Counted from the first letter of the stretch, positions 23,770 to 36,049 are shown. The stretch: 64,000 nucleotides of DNA from Medicago truncatula (GCF_003473485.1 NC_053043.1:5156001-5220000); one strand, 5' to 3'. Numbers and translations: made by a program. Notes: generated by a model not told the origin, from the sequence alone.

Positions 23770-26700
23770 CTACTTGATGTCAATGTTATGAAACCGTGAT
23801 TCACAAGACACTGTTAAGTGTTGTATTTGAGGTTCTTGTTCCTTTGTTTCTTCAGCTTTCTCCGCTAACATAATCAAACGATTCTTCATCTCCTTGCTCT
23901 TACCCCATAGAAGAATGTATAATCCAAGCATTACCAAGATTGACCCCAACACACTAAACATTGAGAAATTATTTACATTAACATATGTATAATAAATACA
24001 CCATAACATTGTTTTGTTTAGGCAATATCATAAGATTGTTAAAACTTAGCTATATTTTCTTGTATATAACTATATGACTCTTCAATTTTCCCTTTATATT
24101 GATACATATTTTCTAAAATACAACTCAAATGAGGAGATCAAACTTCAAAATTTAGAGAGAAAACTTAGAACTAAAAGAGATAAAATTGGTTATACTTTTC
24201 CATTAATTCTAATGAGACAGTACAATGCTGGTATAAGTTGGTGCATACTAGTAGGAAAATAACTCCAATTACATAATAACACCTAACTAACTAATAAATT
24301 ATGTCTAAGATTCTCTCCACAAAAAAAAAATAGATCATGTCTAAGATATTATTCTTTTATCCTCAAGATCCTATCTCTTTCCATTATTTTTTCCTCTTAC
24401 ATCACTCCCCAAAAATATATAATACACTTTATTTTTATCATATTTGTATTTTCATTTTTAAAATTAATTAAGACATTTGATTTGAAAATCGGTTTCTTGA
24501 AAAATATTTATTTACTTTCAAAAACACTAGTATAAAAAAATGTGTGGTAGTGTTCAAAAGAGTGGTTAGCATCATTCCAATAACTCTCTGTCTCTAATAC
24601 ACTTTATATAGAATTCTAGAATTATTTCAAGGGTCACATTGCACAACTTAAACATCAATCAATGCATCATTTTCTCTTCTCTCATTGACTTTTATGGTCT
24701 TTTCTCTGTCATATTAATTAGCAATTAGTTTTTTTTTTTCCTTTCTTAAATGGACCATAGAAACAGATTTCAACGTTATTTTAGGAAGAAACAGATTTAA
24801 ACTTACGCCCAAGAAGAATAATAAGGAAATGCGTTGAAAGAAAACGAGAAGATGGAGATCAGTCTTTTATGATTCTTTAAATTCCTTAAAAAAAATGAAT
24901 CAAAAATAAAACTTCCATTGGAATAATTATTGTTGCGTTGCTGGTGGTGATTCAATCCAATATGGTGTTAAACAAGGTTTTTCCAAAAAGCGCAGCATCA
25001 CAGTTCAATTTGGAACCGACGCCGGAAACTCTCCCATGTTTTCAGCCGCGTGTTTGGAACTTTCATTTCGATCATTCGTCGACGTGGTGAGGATGAGGTT
25101 TATGACTGTTTCCATTATGTTAAACAGAATCCGAGGAATGGAACAACAAGTGTCGTCGCAAGCTCAATGGGTAGAATTGGTGGAATGTTATATTCATTGC
25201 TAGCGGTGGGTTTCGTACATGGATGTCATGAAACTGCAGCTGTTCTTTTGTTTTTAATTGTAGCTCGTTTCAGGAAGATGTGTTATGTTCTTGAACCACC
25301 ATTCTAATCAAAGTTTAATTTTCAATTGGAGAAAGAATCTCGTATATTTCAACACAAATCCTTTTTTTTTGGAAGAAAATAAACCTGAGTATTATTTAGT
25401 TTCAAGAAAGGAGCTCTTTAATATGGCACAGAAAATGTGAAAAAGTTAATAAGAGAGAGAGAGAAAAAAAAAGTGCATTAACTACTTCTTAAGCTCTGTA
25501 ATGTGCATGCAATGTTGCACAAGTTAGAAAAACTCTTATATTAATATCATATCATATCTAAAAGGGTGGAAGAGTAACAAGAAAATAAATGGAACTGACC
25601 TTCCAAGATAGAGCTGCTCATGTAGGACAGGGATATCAATCAAGGCTGCCATTATTTGAACAAATGGGCTAAATGCTGCTGTAAAGACTGGACCCCTCTT
25701 CTTAACACACCATGACATTCCCACAAAACACAAACCTGATCCAATTATTCCCTGTAAATACAATGTTTCTATTATTATTGTTCTAATTATATTCACCCTT
25801 CCATAATCAATTTTCATTATTCCCTGTAAATACAATAACTCAAATCATAAAAAGAAAATACTATTAGACACATATCGGCCTAACATGAACCTTGACTTAA
25901 AACATTTTTTAATCTAATAATAATTATTATATTTTTATCCTAATGAGTGAAATAGAAAGAGAACTTACAGCGTACAAAATAGCGATTATTTGTATCTTTC
26001 CTCTTAGAACCCATATAGACAAATCATGGTCAATGAACAAGCAAATTACAGCTGATTGAATAGCTCCAAAGAAACTCATGATTGCTGTGCTAGAATACTG
26101 GCATGGATATCTTTTGCTTATTTTAGATTGTAAAATGAACCAAGAAGACCAAAAGAGAGTTCCCAAAATCAAAGCTATCACACCAATAGTCCATTTCTCT
26201 GGTGTCCTTGTAGCTGCTAGCTTCACTGATGACTCATGATGAGAAAAATTAAATAAACCCTTTCCTTTGTAAAGTGTCAACATCAATGCACCAACTATAC
26301 ACACCAATGTACCAAAAATCTTGGCTCTACCACTGTTGCATTTGATGTTCACGGTCTCTATTCTGTAGTAGAAACAACAGCATATATCAATCCATGGTGA
26401 CTTAGTACATATGAATCACTGATACAGACACAAACACTGGACACGATACTGACACCGGTAAGAGTACATGAATAGCACAGCTTTGATGATTCTTACCCAA
26501 ATGGCAATGCCAATAGGAAAGTGACCACAGGCACCATGTTGACAAAAGCACAAGCAAATGTAGCAGAAGTGTATTGAATCCCCAAGAGGAAGAAGTATTG
26601 TGTGACTGAAGCTCTATAAAGAAAGTATACAATAAGTATCTCACTACAACCATGGCTATATTGGAAGTAAATAAGAAAAAGTGCTAGGGAGATAGATGTA

Positions 26701-27306
26701 ACATAGTAAAATGTGTTTTTATATGACTAACCCAACAACGGCACTGAAGAAGAGGTAGCATAAAATTCGGAATGTTAGCGGCGGTCTGCTATTTCTGCAA
26801 CAAAAATAAGATCATAAACAAAATATCTATGATTTTCTTCAAGTATATATACACAAATTTAGTGTGTGTTTGGTTTCATGTGAAGTTGAACATTTTTACA
26901 CTAAGTTTAACATCAAATTTGCTTTTCTATTTTCAGAATAAGAACATCCTAACATAAATCACTAACATCAAAAGTTTACATATTCTAGCATACATCTTCA
27001 AGATCAAAAGTAGCTGATTATTATCTGCATGCTAACAAGATCAATGATTTGTAAAAAAAAAAAAAAAAAAAAAAAACGGAAGAAGAAGAAGAATACTATT
27101 GAAGCATGGACTGAAGGTACATACCTTTCCCTAAAGTATCCAATTGAACCTACAAAAATGGTAGCAATAGAGAGACGGTATGTGATAAAAACCAAATGGT
27201 TCATTCCTTCATCAAGGACTTTCTTGAGAAGAATATTCACAACCGCAAAAGAAATATCAATTGCTATCATTATCATAAAAGGTTTCCATTCTTCACAACT
27301 CTTCAT
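23770..27306 (-). CDS. WAT1-related (MtN21/EamA) membrane transporter
   Basis: Six exons with GT-AG borders and a continuous frame: 27125-27306, 26732-26794, 26497-26613, 25969-26362, 25600-25751, 23770-23953, giving 363 residues, the normal family size. The family (drug/metabolite transporter superfamily, two EamA domains, ten membrane helices) includes WAT1, a vacuolar auxin exporter, and amino-acid exporters such as UMAMIT. Seen here: helices 1-2 in exon 1 (PFMIMIAIDISFAVVNILLK; LVFITYRLSIATIFV), the signature EamA-1 end (YTSATFACAFVNMVPVVTFL, about residues 95-114), a loop with ESSVKLAATRTPEKW, the second domain with WSSWFILQSKISKRYPCQYS, and SGLCFVGMSWCVKKRGPVFTAAFSP near residues 257-282. 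The charged C-terminal tail is cytoplasmic-like. The exon structure is that of the family. Substrate cannot be told. The last intron (23954-25599) is unusually long and holds an exon-like block at about 24950-25310. Confidence 0.95.
24950..25310 (+). other. Exon-like block inside the last WAT1 intron, unidentified
   Basis: This stretch is richer in G and C than the intron around it and holds an 85-codon open frame on the plus strand (25050-25307), opposite to WAT1. I recognise no domain on either strand. It may be a captured or relict gene piece, or chance. No clear transposon ends were found around it. Confidence 0.3.
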
Positions 27307-27650
27307 TTCACCAATGCAATTGTATTCAACAACAATGCAAATTCAATTCTACTTGATATGTTGTAATTTAGATTAGACCTTACTGTTGATTTATATAAAA
27401 TAATATTCCAGAATAAGTGGTAACAAAGCAAGATTAAATTCTGAAGTCACATCAAATACTTTACTCTACTATTTATGCTCTAAGCTCTTCCTTTTGCTTT
27501 TTTTTGACTGATCCTCTTCTATAAAATTATATTTATTCCAGAATCATTTTAATGGCTAGTACAAAATATTATAGGTTGATTCATAATCTATGGCTATGAT
27601 ATTGTTAGCCTAATATAGGCCATGAGTTTTTCATTTACATATTTCATTTA

Positions 27651-27870
27651 GGCATGTTTGGATAACAAGCTTAATTTACAGCATATAGTATAAGCGCTTA
27701 TTATATATATGTGCTTATTATAAGCAACTTTCACAGCAAAAGATAAAATGAAGTTGTTTTCACAAGTTGAATGAACATGGCTCCACAAGTTGTTTTCGTA
27801 AGTTCTCCGAAACAGCTTCACAAGTGCTTACGTCAGTTGATAAACTCAAATAAGTTGGTCCAAACATGCC
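27651..27870. mobile_element. Small MITE with GGCATGTTTGGA ends
   Basis: The left end GGCATGTTTGGATAA and the right end (read inward GGCATGTTTGGACCAAC) are inverted copies, and the inside carries the inverted AAGCGCTTAT...AAGTGCTTA type phrases common to an abundant legume MITE. I could not find a clean target duplication, so the superfamily is open. Confidence 0.7.
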
Positions 27871-28191
27871 CATAGGTAAGAAGTAGCTTATGTTCTTTAT
27901 GTTTTATCCTTCTTTTTTTTTTTTTTTTTTCCTCTTGGTGGACAATTGAACCTTCTATTCTTTGAACATTGAAAGGCATCTTTTTGGTGGGAATGTAGTA
28001 GTAGAAATGGTGCCTCTCCCTCTCATATGTACATGGCATCTAATACTTTTTATCTTTTTGAAATTGAATTAGCAACAAAGCCACCTTAAAAAATGGAAAG
28101 TAAGAACAAGTTGTCAAATCTTAAAGCAATTAAATCACTTTTAAAAAAACAAAGGAAAATAGTGGTGCACAAAGCAGGGGAAATTTGTAAG
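27871..28191. other. Short spacer between MITEs
   Basis: AT-rich DNA with a T run at 27913-27930. No feature seen. Confidence 0.4.
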
Positions 28192-28200
28192 ACATGGACA

Positions 28201-29020
28201 GGGGTGGTCCAGAGGGTGGGCGGGAGGGACGACAGCCTAGGGCACTATTATTTTAGGGGCATCAAAATTATTATTTTTACTTAGTAGTTAGTACTATATA
28301 AATATATATCTTTTTAATTCGGTTTGATTAATTATATTGAGAATATTATTTTAGAAAACTTTGATTATAAATGAATCTTTTGTAACAAAAAATGTAAGAA
28401 GAAAACTATTGAAATAATAAAAAGGCTAAAATATGGTTTTGGTCTCTACATGTCTCGTTTTGGTTTTAGTCCCTGTAATTTTTGTTTTTGTTTTTTGTCC
28501 TTGCAAAATATTTTGTTTTTGAAAATAGTCCCTCTAGGGACTATTTTCAAAAGTAAAATATTTTGCAGGGACCTTTTTAAAAATCAAAAGATTTTGCAGG
28601 GACAATTTTTCTAATAAATAATGGCTCAGGGACAAAAGGAAAGGTAGAGAAAATAGAGAAACACTCTAATATTCTCAAAGAAAAGTTATATTACTTGAAT
28701 GCTTCAATGCTTGATTATCTTGAGTATCTTGAATGTCTTAAATAGAGACTTCCACATTATTCTAGAGACTTCCATATTATTCTTGATCATTCTCTATCAA
28801 ATAGGTTCAGTCATCATGTGTCACGTGTGCAAATCATCACAAAAGTGAGACCAGAGACCAAAACCAAAACGAGACATATTTGCATGGACCAAAAACAACA
28901 AAGAGACCAAAACTAAAACAAGACATATTTGCAGGAATCAAAACCATATTTTAACCTAATAAAAAGGACACAATTTTATTGTTTCGTCCAGGGTATCAAA
29001 AATCTTAAGACCGACCCAGA
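28201..29020. mobile_element. MULE-type element carrying a second MITE inside
   Basis: Ends GGGGTGGTCC (left) and ACCGACCCAGA (right), an imperfect inverted repeat, lie between two exact copies of the 9-mer ACATGGACA (28192-28200 and 29021-29029), the 9-bp site of Mutator-like elements. Phrases such as CAGCCTAGGG and GGGCATCAAAA belong to a widespread legume element. The later insertion at 28424-28956 splits it; without that and its duplication it would be about 280 bp. No coding capacity. Confidence 0.8.
28424..28956. mobile_element. 533-bp MULE-type MITE nested in the element above
   Basis: Inverted ends GGCTAAAATATGGTTTTGGT and, from the right, GGTTAAAATATGGTTTTGAT, flanked by an exact 9-bp duplication TAATAAAAA (28415-28423 and 28957-28965). 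The ends continue into 'TCTCGTTTTGGTTTTAGTCCC', the hallmark of a very common legume MITE. Confidence 0.9.
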
Positions 29021-29277
29021 ACATGGACATTATGGATAAATGAAAATGAAGTTTCAAGTGGTTGTGGCATACCTTAGGATTAAGAATTAGATTATTTGAT
29101 TTATATTTTATAGATGAAATCTCAAATATTGAATTATTTGAAAATAGTTTCAGTTTAAACTTTTTCAAAAGAAATAACGGCTTTCAAAATTTGTTGTGAG
29201 GTCTTTAGTATATATATAAAAAAAAAATGATTTTTGGATCATGCTAATGTTCTAAGAGCACATTTTAAGAAATTTAA

Positions 29278-29416
29278 GCTACATGAGTTTAACTTAGTTG
29301 ATAGAGATATTGCATTATATATGTAGGGGTCGGAATTCGAACCTTAGACATCTCACTTATTCACTTTGAAAATGTGAATTTACAACCATTAAACTAGTTA
29401 ACCAAAGAAAAAAAAG
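29278..29416 (+). mobile_element. tRNA-derived SINE, full-looking copy
   Basis: Flanked by an exact 14-bp duplication TTTAAGAAATTTAA (29264-29277 and 29417-29430). Starts near TACATGAGTTTAACTTAG (box A like), has GGAATTCGAACCTTAG (box B like), and ends in an A run. Same family as the copies at 30676 and 33027. Confidence 0.9.
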
Positions 29417-29675
29417 TTTAAGAAATTTAAAAGAGAATTTTGTTTTATAAATACAAACACTAATCAAAATAATAAATACATCATTTTTTATGCAAAAGTT
29501 CACTCTATTAACTCAAGCATGAAGGGAAAAGTTACTTCACTATATAACACCTCTATCATCCATGAATACCAAAACTTCATATCATAACATAGATTCATAA
29601 TCTATTCAAAATCAGTTGAGTAGCATGTTATCGTTATCATGTCATTCAACCGACTCTCTAAATGTTCAATTTTAA

Positions 29676-30921
29676 GGTACCGTTTGGCCCGACTTTTTTT
29701 CAGCTTTTCTAAGTTTTTAAGGAGAAGTTAGGCCAAACACAATATCAATAAAGTACCTTCGAAAAAAGTACTTTTTTTAGAATGCATAAAATTGAATGGA
29801 ATGAGCTTTAACCAAAAGTTGTTGAATGCTACTTCAAAAAACTATTTCTCCCCAATTTATTTCACAAGCACCTCTCTTCAACTCCCGCCGGCAACCTTTT
29901 GTTTTATTTTTTCAATATGCTTTTTTCTTCCTTTTTTTTTTTTTTTTTTAACCGGTCCATTTGATTTTTTAATGAGGTTCCATTTAAGTTTATTATCTAT
30001 TTTTTTAAGGAATTTTATTATCTTTTTATCACTTATATATTAATTTCAATATCTTTTGATCATCACAACCTCGCAAATATTTGTATTCACGCTGTCAATG
30101 AATGGCACCGAATATTTTTATTCCCTTTCTTCAACCACGGAAATACACACACACGTTAGCGTTTAGAGTAATACTTTATGTTCTTCTTTCTGTTTTTTTT
30201 TGTTATGCTAATGCGTATAATTTTTGTTAGTGTTGTGTAATGCGTATAATTATTTTTATAAAATTTTGATTTTAATTAAAAGTACAAGTGTAGTTGCCTA
30301 AAAAAAATTATACTTATATATAATTTACACATTTGTATTGTAAGAAACTATGCATATCTTTTTCTTATTAAAAAAACTAAACATATCTTTTTCAATGACA
30401 CCAACAATGTAACAAATATAATATTATATAATATAAATTCTTATCTTTTTGACCAACACTAAAAATATGGTATTCTTATAACAAAATTTGTTATAGAGTA
30501 TAATTGAAAAAGATACTGTACAAATTTGTATTCATGTTACACAAAATAAACGTCATTGAGTAAATATAGTATTGGTAAAAATATATCTTTTATATTTTAA
30601 ACATTTTTTCCCTCCAAAAAATATTTTAGACATTTATTTATTTATTATGTTAATTCATAATGAATTCAAAGTTTTTTTTATTTATAGACAATGCATAAAT
30701 ATATGCAAGGTCCCGGGTTCGAACCTCAGACACCACCAAAAAATAATAAATTCAAAGTTTTGTACAATATTTTGCCAAACAGCTTTTAACTCAAAAATAA
30801 CTTTAGAACTAAAAAAAAAATAAAGAAACCAAACAGCTTTGACCTTTTTCTTAAAGAGCTTTATTTTAACTTTGTTTTAAAGTAGCTTTTGGACCGAAAA
30901 AAAGTCTGGCCAAACAGTACC
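29676..30921. mobile_element. Non-coding PIF/Harbinger-type element, 1.25 kb, with a nested SINE
   Basis: Ends GGTACCGTTTGGCCCGAC and, from the right, GGTACTGTTTGGCCAGAC form a good inverted repeat, flanked by TAA at 29673-29675 and 30922-30924, the 3-bp target of PIF/Harbinger. The interior is AT-rich and shows no transposase. The SINE at 30676-30748 landed inside it later. Confidence 0.85.
30676..30748 (+). mobile_element. Short (5'-truncated or decayed) SINE nested in the PIF element
   Basis: Exact 13-bp duplication AATTCAAAGTTTT at 30663-30675 and 30749-30761. The body has GACAATGCATAAATATATGC and the box-B-like GGGTTCGAACCTC but not the box A part. Confidence 0.85.
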
Positions 30922-30924
30922 TAA

Positions 30925-31441
30925 GCATGAAACATTTAATGAGATGTGACTTAAAAACATGTTTATAAGTGGTAATGTGGTACGATACTTCTCATCTTAC
31001 AAACATTTTTTTTATAACGGTTGAGTTAGACTCCTACTCAAATTCTAAGAACATTCATGTATAAGAAAATTTTAATAATTTAAAAAACTGAATAAAATTA
31101 CATTGCATATTTTGAACTGAACCCTATTTTAAAAACAATTTAAAAAACAAACCAAACTACTAGAATCAAATGCAAAACCACATCTTTATTTTGAAAATAA
31201 AAGCAAATAAAAAATGGGGAGGGAGGGAGAGAGAGATAAGAGAGAAATAGGGAGAGAGGGAGGGGTAATATTAAACCAATTTTAAAATAGATCGATTAAA
31301 AATCGGATCATAGTATAAAACCAATTTACAAAATTGAATTGGTTCTAAATTAAGGATAAAATGACCTAAAACCGGTTAAAGAGTTAACGGATTTTTACAA
31401 AAGTGACATTTAGGAATCAAAACAATTCATTAATGTCGTCC
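30925..31441. other. Spacer with a purine-rich microsatellite-like tract
   Basis: A GGGAGGGAGGGAGAGAGAG type run lies at about 31215-31265. Nothing else identified. Confidence 0.5.
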
Positions 31442-31450
31442 AATTTAACT

Positions 31451-32458
31451 AGAAATTATACCCTATACTCCTACGTCTATACCCTCACCCCTACAAATTA
31501 TAAAAATAAAAAAATCAATATTACCCTTTTTGTTTTTTCACCCTCACTTTCAATCTTGATGAATTCACCCCCACACAGCAGTCCAAATACATTATGCGGA
31601 AACCTTTCTTAATCATTTTCGGTATGTAATTTCTTTCTTCTTCCAGAAAGCAATACAAAAATGAATCTACAATGCAATTAAATCATTATATTTTAAATCC
31701 CTTATTGCCATGAAACCCCATCATTGACTCCATAGAATTGATATTAGGCATAACCTGAAAAAGGATTTAACGAAGGCTCATCAATAGGTTGATGCTTTCT
31801 TTTAGTTGATTTTAGGCATGAACAAAAAACAAAAGACCCGACGAGAATTGCCTGAAAACATGGTTGGCAACTTGGCATAATTGATTAACGGAAAACAAAA
31901 TTATACAGTGAAACTAGAAGTCTATGAATACGTGTTCCGAAACAGAAATCCAGAAACGTCGTTTTTTTTTTCATTTTCCGAACACGTGGTTACATATCAA
32001 AATCTTCAGAATCAGGAACAGATCAAAATTGCAAAAAGGTGGTTATTGAAGATCCGATCAGGAACTGGAGATTACGTTTGATTTTATTCTTTCGGGAAAG
32101 TGCAATGATATTTGAACAACCATTTGGTATAACCTACTTGACAACCTTCATTTTCTCTCTTTTCATTGGTCAAAAACAATGGAGAGAGAAAAAGGAAGAG
32201 AGAGTAAGAATATAATGTGAGTATGAGAGAGAAAATTGTCTAAAAAAATTGTCACAAAGTGGTTGTACAAATATCATTTCTCTTCGGGAAAACTTAGTGT
32301 TTTAGCTACTTTTGTAGGTGGGACAGGGTGAACAGTAACTTTAAAAGAAATTTCAAGAAAATATTAATTTTTTAACTTTAAATAGAAGGATAAAATTGGC
32401 AATTCAAATAAAATGTCGGGGTGGAAGTATAATTGTTGGGGTATGGGATAAAATTTCC
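31451..32458. mobile_element. MULE-type non-coding element, about 1.0 kb
   Basis: Ends AGAAATTATACCCTATAC and, from the right, GGAAATTTTATCCCATAC, extending for about 45 bp of similar sequence rich in ACCCC. The 9-bp flanks AATTTAACT (31442-31450) and AATTCAACT (32459-32467) agree except for one base. A shorter relative is at 53016-53429. Internal open frames (for example 31881-32081) show no known domain. Confidence 0.8.
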
Positions 32459-32563
32459 AATTCAACTTAGTTTATGAACCACGAAGACAACCAATACATT
32501 ATGATATATATGGTATGAAATGAATTAGGCAAAACTTAATCCATTTTTACAAAATTAATATTA

Positions 32564-33156
32564 AGGTTAAATACGATTTTTACCTTATGAATATCTCAAA
32601 TTTTCTTTTAGCCCCTTTAAAAAAATTCATCAAAGTTTTAGTTCCTCAAATAATTTTCAACACGATTTTTAATCTCTGCTTAAGTAAACTACCATTTCAA
32701 TTTTTTAAATTATTTTCTCCAATTATGTTTAGTACATTATAGAAATATCTTTTGCATATTTTTAATTTTTTTTTATAATGGATGAATTAAATATAAATTT
32801 TTAAGTTTTTAACGTTTAAAAAATTACATTTAATTCATATTTTGTTAAAATATTCTAAATTTATGGGGAGAGGTTGTTATTATATTCCTAAGCATATTTG
32901 TTAAAATTCATTTAAAAATATGAACGGACTTAAGAACATAGACTAAAATTCATGACAGAAAACATTTTGGGAATAAAAAAAATTGCTGAATTTTTTTTTA
33001 TAGAGACTAAATATAAAATTTGTGATTTTCTTTTTTGGTGGTAGTCGGGGTTTGAACCCCGAACCTTGCATATATTATGCATTATCCCTATCAACTGAGT
33101 TAAGCTCATGATGACAAATTTGTGATATTTATTAGATTCAAAAACTTATTTAACCT
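32564..33156. mobile_element. MULE-type MITE with a nested SINE
   Basis: Ends AGGTTAAATACG and, from the right, AGGTTAAATAAG, flanked by an exact 9-bp duplication TTAATATTA (32555-32563 and 33157-33165). About 490 bp without the SINE at 33027-33115. Typical 'TTTTAGCCCCTTTAAAA'-style interior, no coding. Confidence 0.88.
33027..33115 (-). mobile_element. SINE, minus orientation, nested in the MULE MITE
   Basis: Exact 11-bp duplication AAATTTGTGAT at 33016-33026 and 33116-33126. On the minus strand it reads GAGCTTAACTCAGTTGATAG (box A like) and GGTTCGGGGTTCAAACCCCG (box B like), then a short A tail. Very tRNA-like but with no anticodon stem. Confidence 0.92.
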
Positions 33157-33177
33157 TTAATATTATCAATACCACAT

Positions 33178-34010
33178 GTTGTTGTATGGATAGTATGAAG
33201 GACATCCATGATACAATTCATGGTACCAACAAATCTTTGTTCGTTCCTAACAAACTTGACTAATATAGGTCGATCGAATAAAAGAACAAACATCTACGCC
33301 TTAAAAGTCTTGACGTTTGGTGGATTGATATAGGTCGACCGAACAAAAAACAAACGTTTACGCCTTAACAAGCTTGATGCTTGGTGGACTGGCATGGATG
33401 GACCATTATGTGTGACTTGTAATACTTTATTTGACTAACTAGCAAGACCTCATTCAACAATGGTTTGACTATTTAAGTTAGGCCAACTCAACTCGTCCTC
33501 ATTTTCATTGGTTTGACTGTTCAAGTCAGGCCAGCTCTGTCTTCATCAACACTGGTTTGATCGTTCAAGTCAGACCAGCTCAACTCGTCCTCATCTTCAC
33601 TGGTTCGACTGTTCAAGTCAGGCCTGTCAACTCATCTCGGCTTATCTTCACTTAATACCATGTGTCCTTTACGGATGATCAACACGTCTCAACTCCACGC
33701 GTCCGGTAAGGATGAGTTTCACCCTAGTTCATGTGCGCTCGTACTCAAAACAGACAACCAATGGGAGGCTCTGGATCACAACTTAATGGGCTTTGAATGA
33801 TTAGAGAAAGACCCATTAAGCGAACACTTTGATGGTTATAAAAGGGGGACACTAAGTTGTTTGATGGGACATATTCAAAACAGAGAAAACAATGTGCTCT
33901 TCATTTATTTATTAGAGTGCTCTTGAAACTCCACTCATGACATTTCACTGAGCAACTTGTTAGTTGTAATTAACTTGTGTTCATATGTGTGAGCCCAAAC
34001 TAAAATCTAA
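33178..34010 (+). repeat. Probable solo LTR of an LTR retrotransposon, ends uncertain
   Basis: A block of higher GC with two internal tandem arrays: about 33245-33375 (two copies containing ATATAGGTCGA-CGAA and CGCCTTAA) and about 33440-33625 (three to four copies of a unit near 60 bp containing TGGTTTGACTGTTCAAGTCA). It has a TATA-like GGTTATAAAAGGGGGACAC at about 33836 followed by an AGAG/AACTCCACTCATGACATTTCACTGAG-like downstream region. No gag-pol around it. LTR identity is inferred from this promoter-like layout; I could not fix both ends or a target duplication. Old and fossil. Confidence 0.5.
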
Positions 34011-35090
34011 AATTTGCTTATTAAAAAAACTATAAAAAAAATAGAATCATGCATGTATGTGGCAATCTCTTAAAATTTCTAGAAGGTTTTTCCACTTTAA
34101 GCAAAAGTGGGTTATCTATATTAAAGAAAAGAAATCTCAATATTTATTTAAAGGGTATTTCGCATCCATAAACTTCTAAAGAACCAATTCGAAAATGCCT
34201 TATGAATTACTTCATGTAATATTTTAGTTGAATTATCTGTAAAAAGTAGTACCAACTAGATTGTCTTCAAGACAATATCTTTAAAGTTTTCATTAACAAA
34301 TATAAAACATTCATTTTATAAAACATCACATTGTCCCAATTAATTCTTTGCCTATGATTTAAGTCTTCAATGGAATTTAAAGGATAAAAGATGTTGGAGA
34401 TGTAACTTTTTTCCCTAACATGTTTACAATAAGTGATAAGTGATGATATATTCTTTGACTCTGCAAATACTTTTAAATGTAATGTTGTGAACTTCCCATT
34501 GCCATGGCCTACTGTGCCTTTGGTTGCTTGGATGCAAGATATTATGGATTGACAGGTAACTAATTAATGGAACAAATTCTATTCTTTAGCATATTGTATT
34601 TTAGAAATGAAGCATAGGATAGCATGAATAATATGTCAACTCTCTAGGTCCTTGGCTTTTTTTAGCAAAGTTCCTTCCTCAAGCTTTTTTGCAGCTATAT
34701 ATTAATGTATATACATTTGATAATGAGGACCGTTCTTTTTCAAGATCAAAGCATTTAAACTTGCTCTTCTTTTATGATAGGGGGCATGCAATTTGGACTC
34801 TCGTGATAGAAAAGATTAATAAAAACAGGAATGTTCGCACGTGAAAACCCTCATGTTTCATTTGCCATAGGTTGTGCCTGTAATAGAATTTGTTTTCTTA
34901 ATGTTAAATAATAGAATAGAATTTACAAAAGAGGAGCTGGTGGAATCAAAGAATTGTTGGACTAGAAAAATTTACTATATTTGGGATGTACTACTGCATT
35001 GGAATTTTGATATATAAATAGTAATGCATGGCATCATGGCATCTGCTGCAGGACACACAATGTGACCTCCATTAATTTAAATGATATGAT
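34011..35090. other. Intergenic AT-rich spacer
   Basis: No gene, RNA or transposon end that I can support. Confidence 0.5.
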
Positions 35091-35099
35091 TAAAAACCT

Positions 35100-35730
35100 A
35101 ACATTAAAATTCTAAACGCATGAGAATTTTATGATAATTAGGACAGTTGATGCCCTGTGTGGTAGTATTGTTGATACATACATACATATTGTTATTTACA
35201 TAACTTTGTTCTTGACAATTTTTTGGAGAAGTACATGCATAACAAGTTTAGCTTCACCCCAAGAGAATAATTCAACGTTTAATCAAATTCTTTTTAGCTT
35301 CACCCCAAAAAAATAAATAATTTTTTTTCATTTTTAGTATACTAATTAAAAACATTACCATTTAACCAAGCACAAGCCGGACAACATCACACTTGTCGTA
35401 ATCATTTTTGTGTGGGGGTAAAGGGCACATCCTTAAAGTCTTACTTATATTATATAAACACTACTAGTTGATAATAATTTTTCACTTCGCTCACGCCAAA
35501 GTGTTAAGACTTGGTGTTTACTCTTCAATTTCCCACCAAATCCAGCTAAGGTTCCAACATAGACAACATGAAGTTTGAAACCTATCATTAAAATTGTAAA
35601 ATCATGAGAACTTTATAATAATTAGGCCAATTGAGGGTCTTGTGTGGTAGTATTGTTTATAAAAATATATGATATATAATCACTCACTTAATCTTGTTAT
35701 GAACATTAGCTTTGTTCTTAACAAGTGAAA
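35100..35730. repeat. Diverged direct duplication (about 130 bp units)
   Basis: The block at about 35100-35225 (TGAGAATTTTATGATAATTAGG ... TGTGTGGTAGTATTGTT ... CTTTGTTCTTGACAA, given in pieces) returns at about 35575-35730 with roughly a fifth of its bases changed. Part of it occurs a third time, exactly, at 36732-36755. Confidence 0.6.
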
Positions 35731-36049
35731 AGGACCCTATTGTCTCTTTTGTCACTATTTTTATTCTTATTCTTATCTACCCAAAATTGGTAATTTATGA
35801 TCAATTTTGATATGAAATTATTTCTAAAAAAAATAAAATTGCTCTCTATTTTAGTTAAAGGTCATGTTAACTAAGGTCAATGAGGCACTTGTTAAAGAAA
35901 AAAAAAAAAAGTAAATTTTATATTGAAAATAATATTTTTTACACATTTAAGATGTTGACTACCTATGTTCTAAAATAATTTTACTATGTATGGTTTCTTA
36001 ACATTTTTAGTCATTGAGGTTGTTAACATTTTTAATTTTCTTTCATATG

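Noticed and set aside
27029-27376. 115-codon plus-strand frame at the start of the WAT1 gene
   Set aside because: Antisense to WAT1 exon 1 and running through an A-rich tract.
33027-33115. Possible tRNA gene on the minus strand
   Set aside because: It has box A and box B like text but no acceptor or anticodon stem, and a target duplication shows that it is a SINE.
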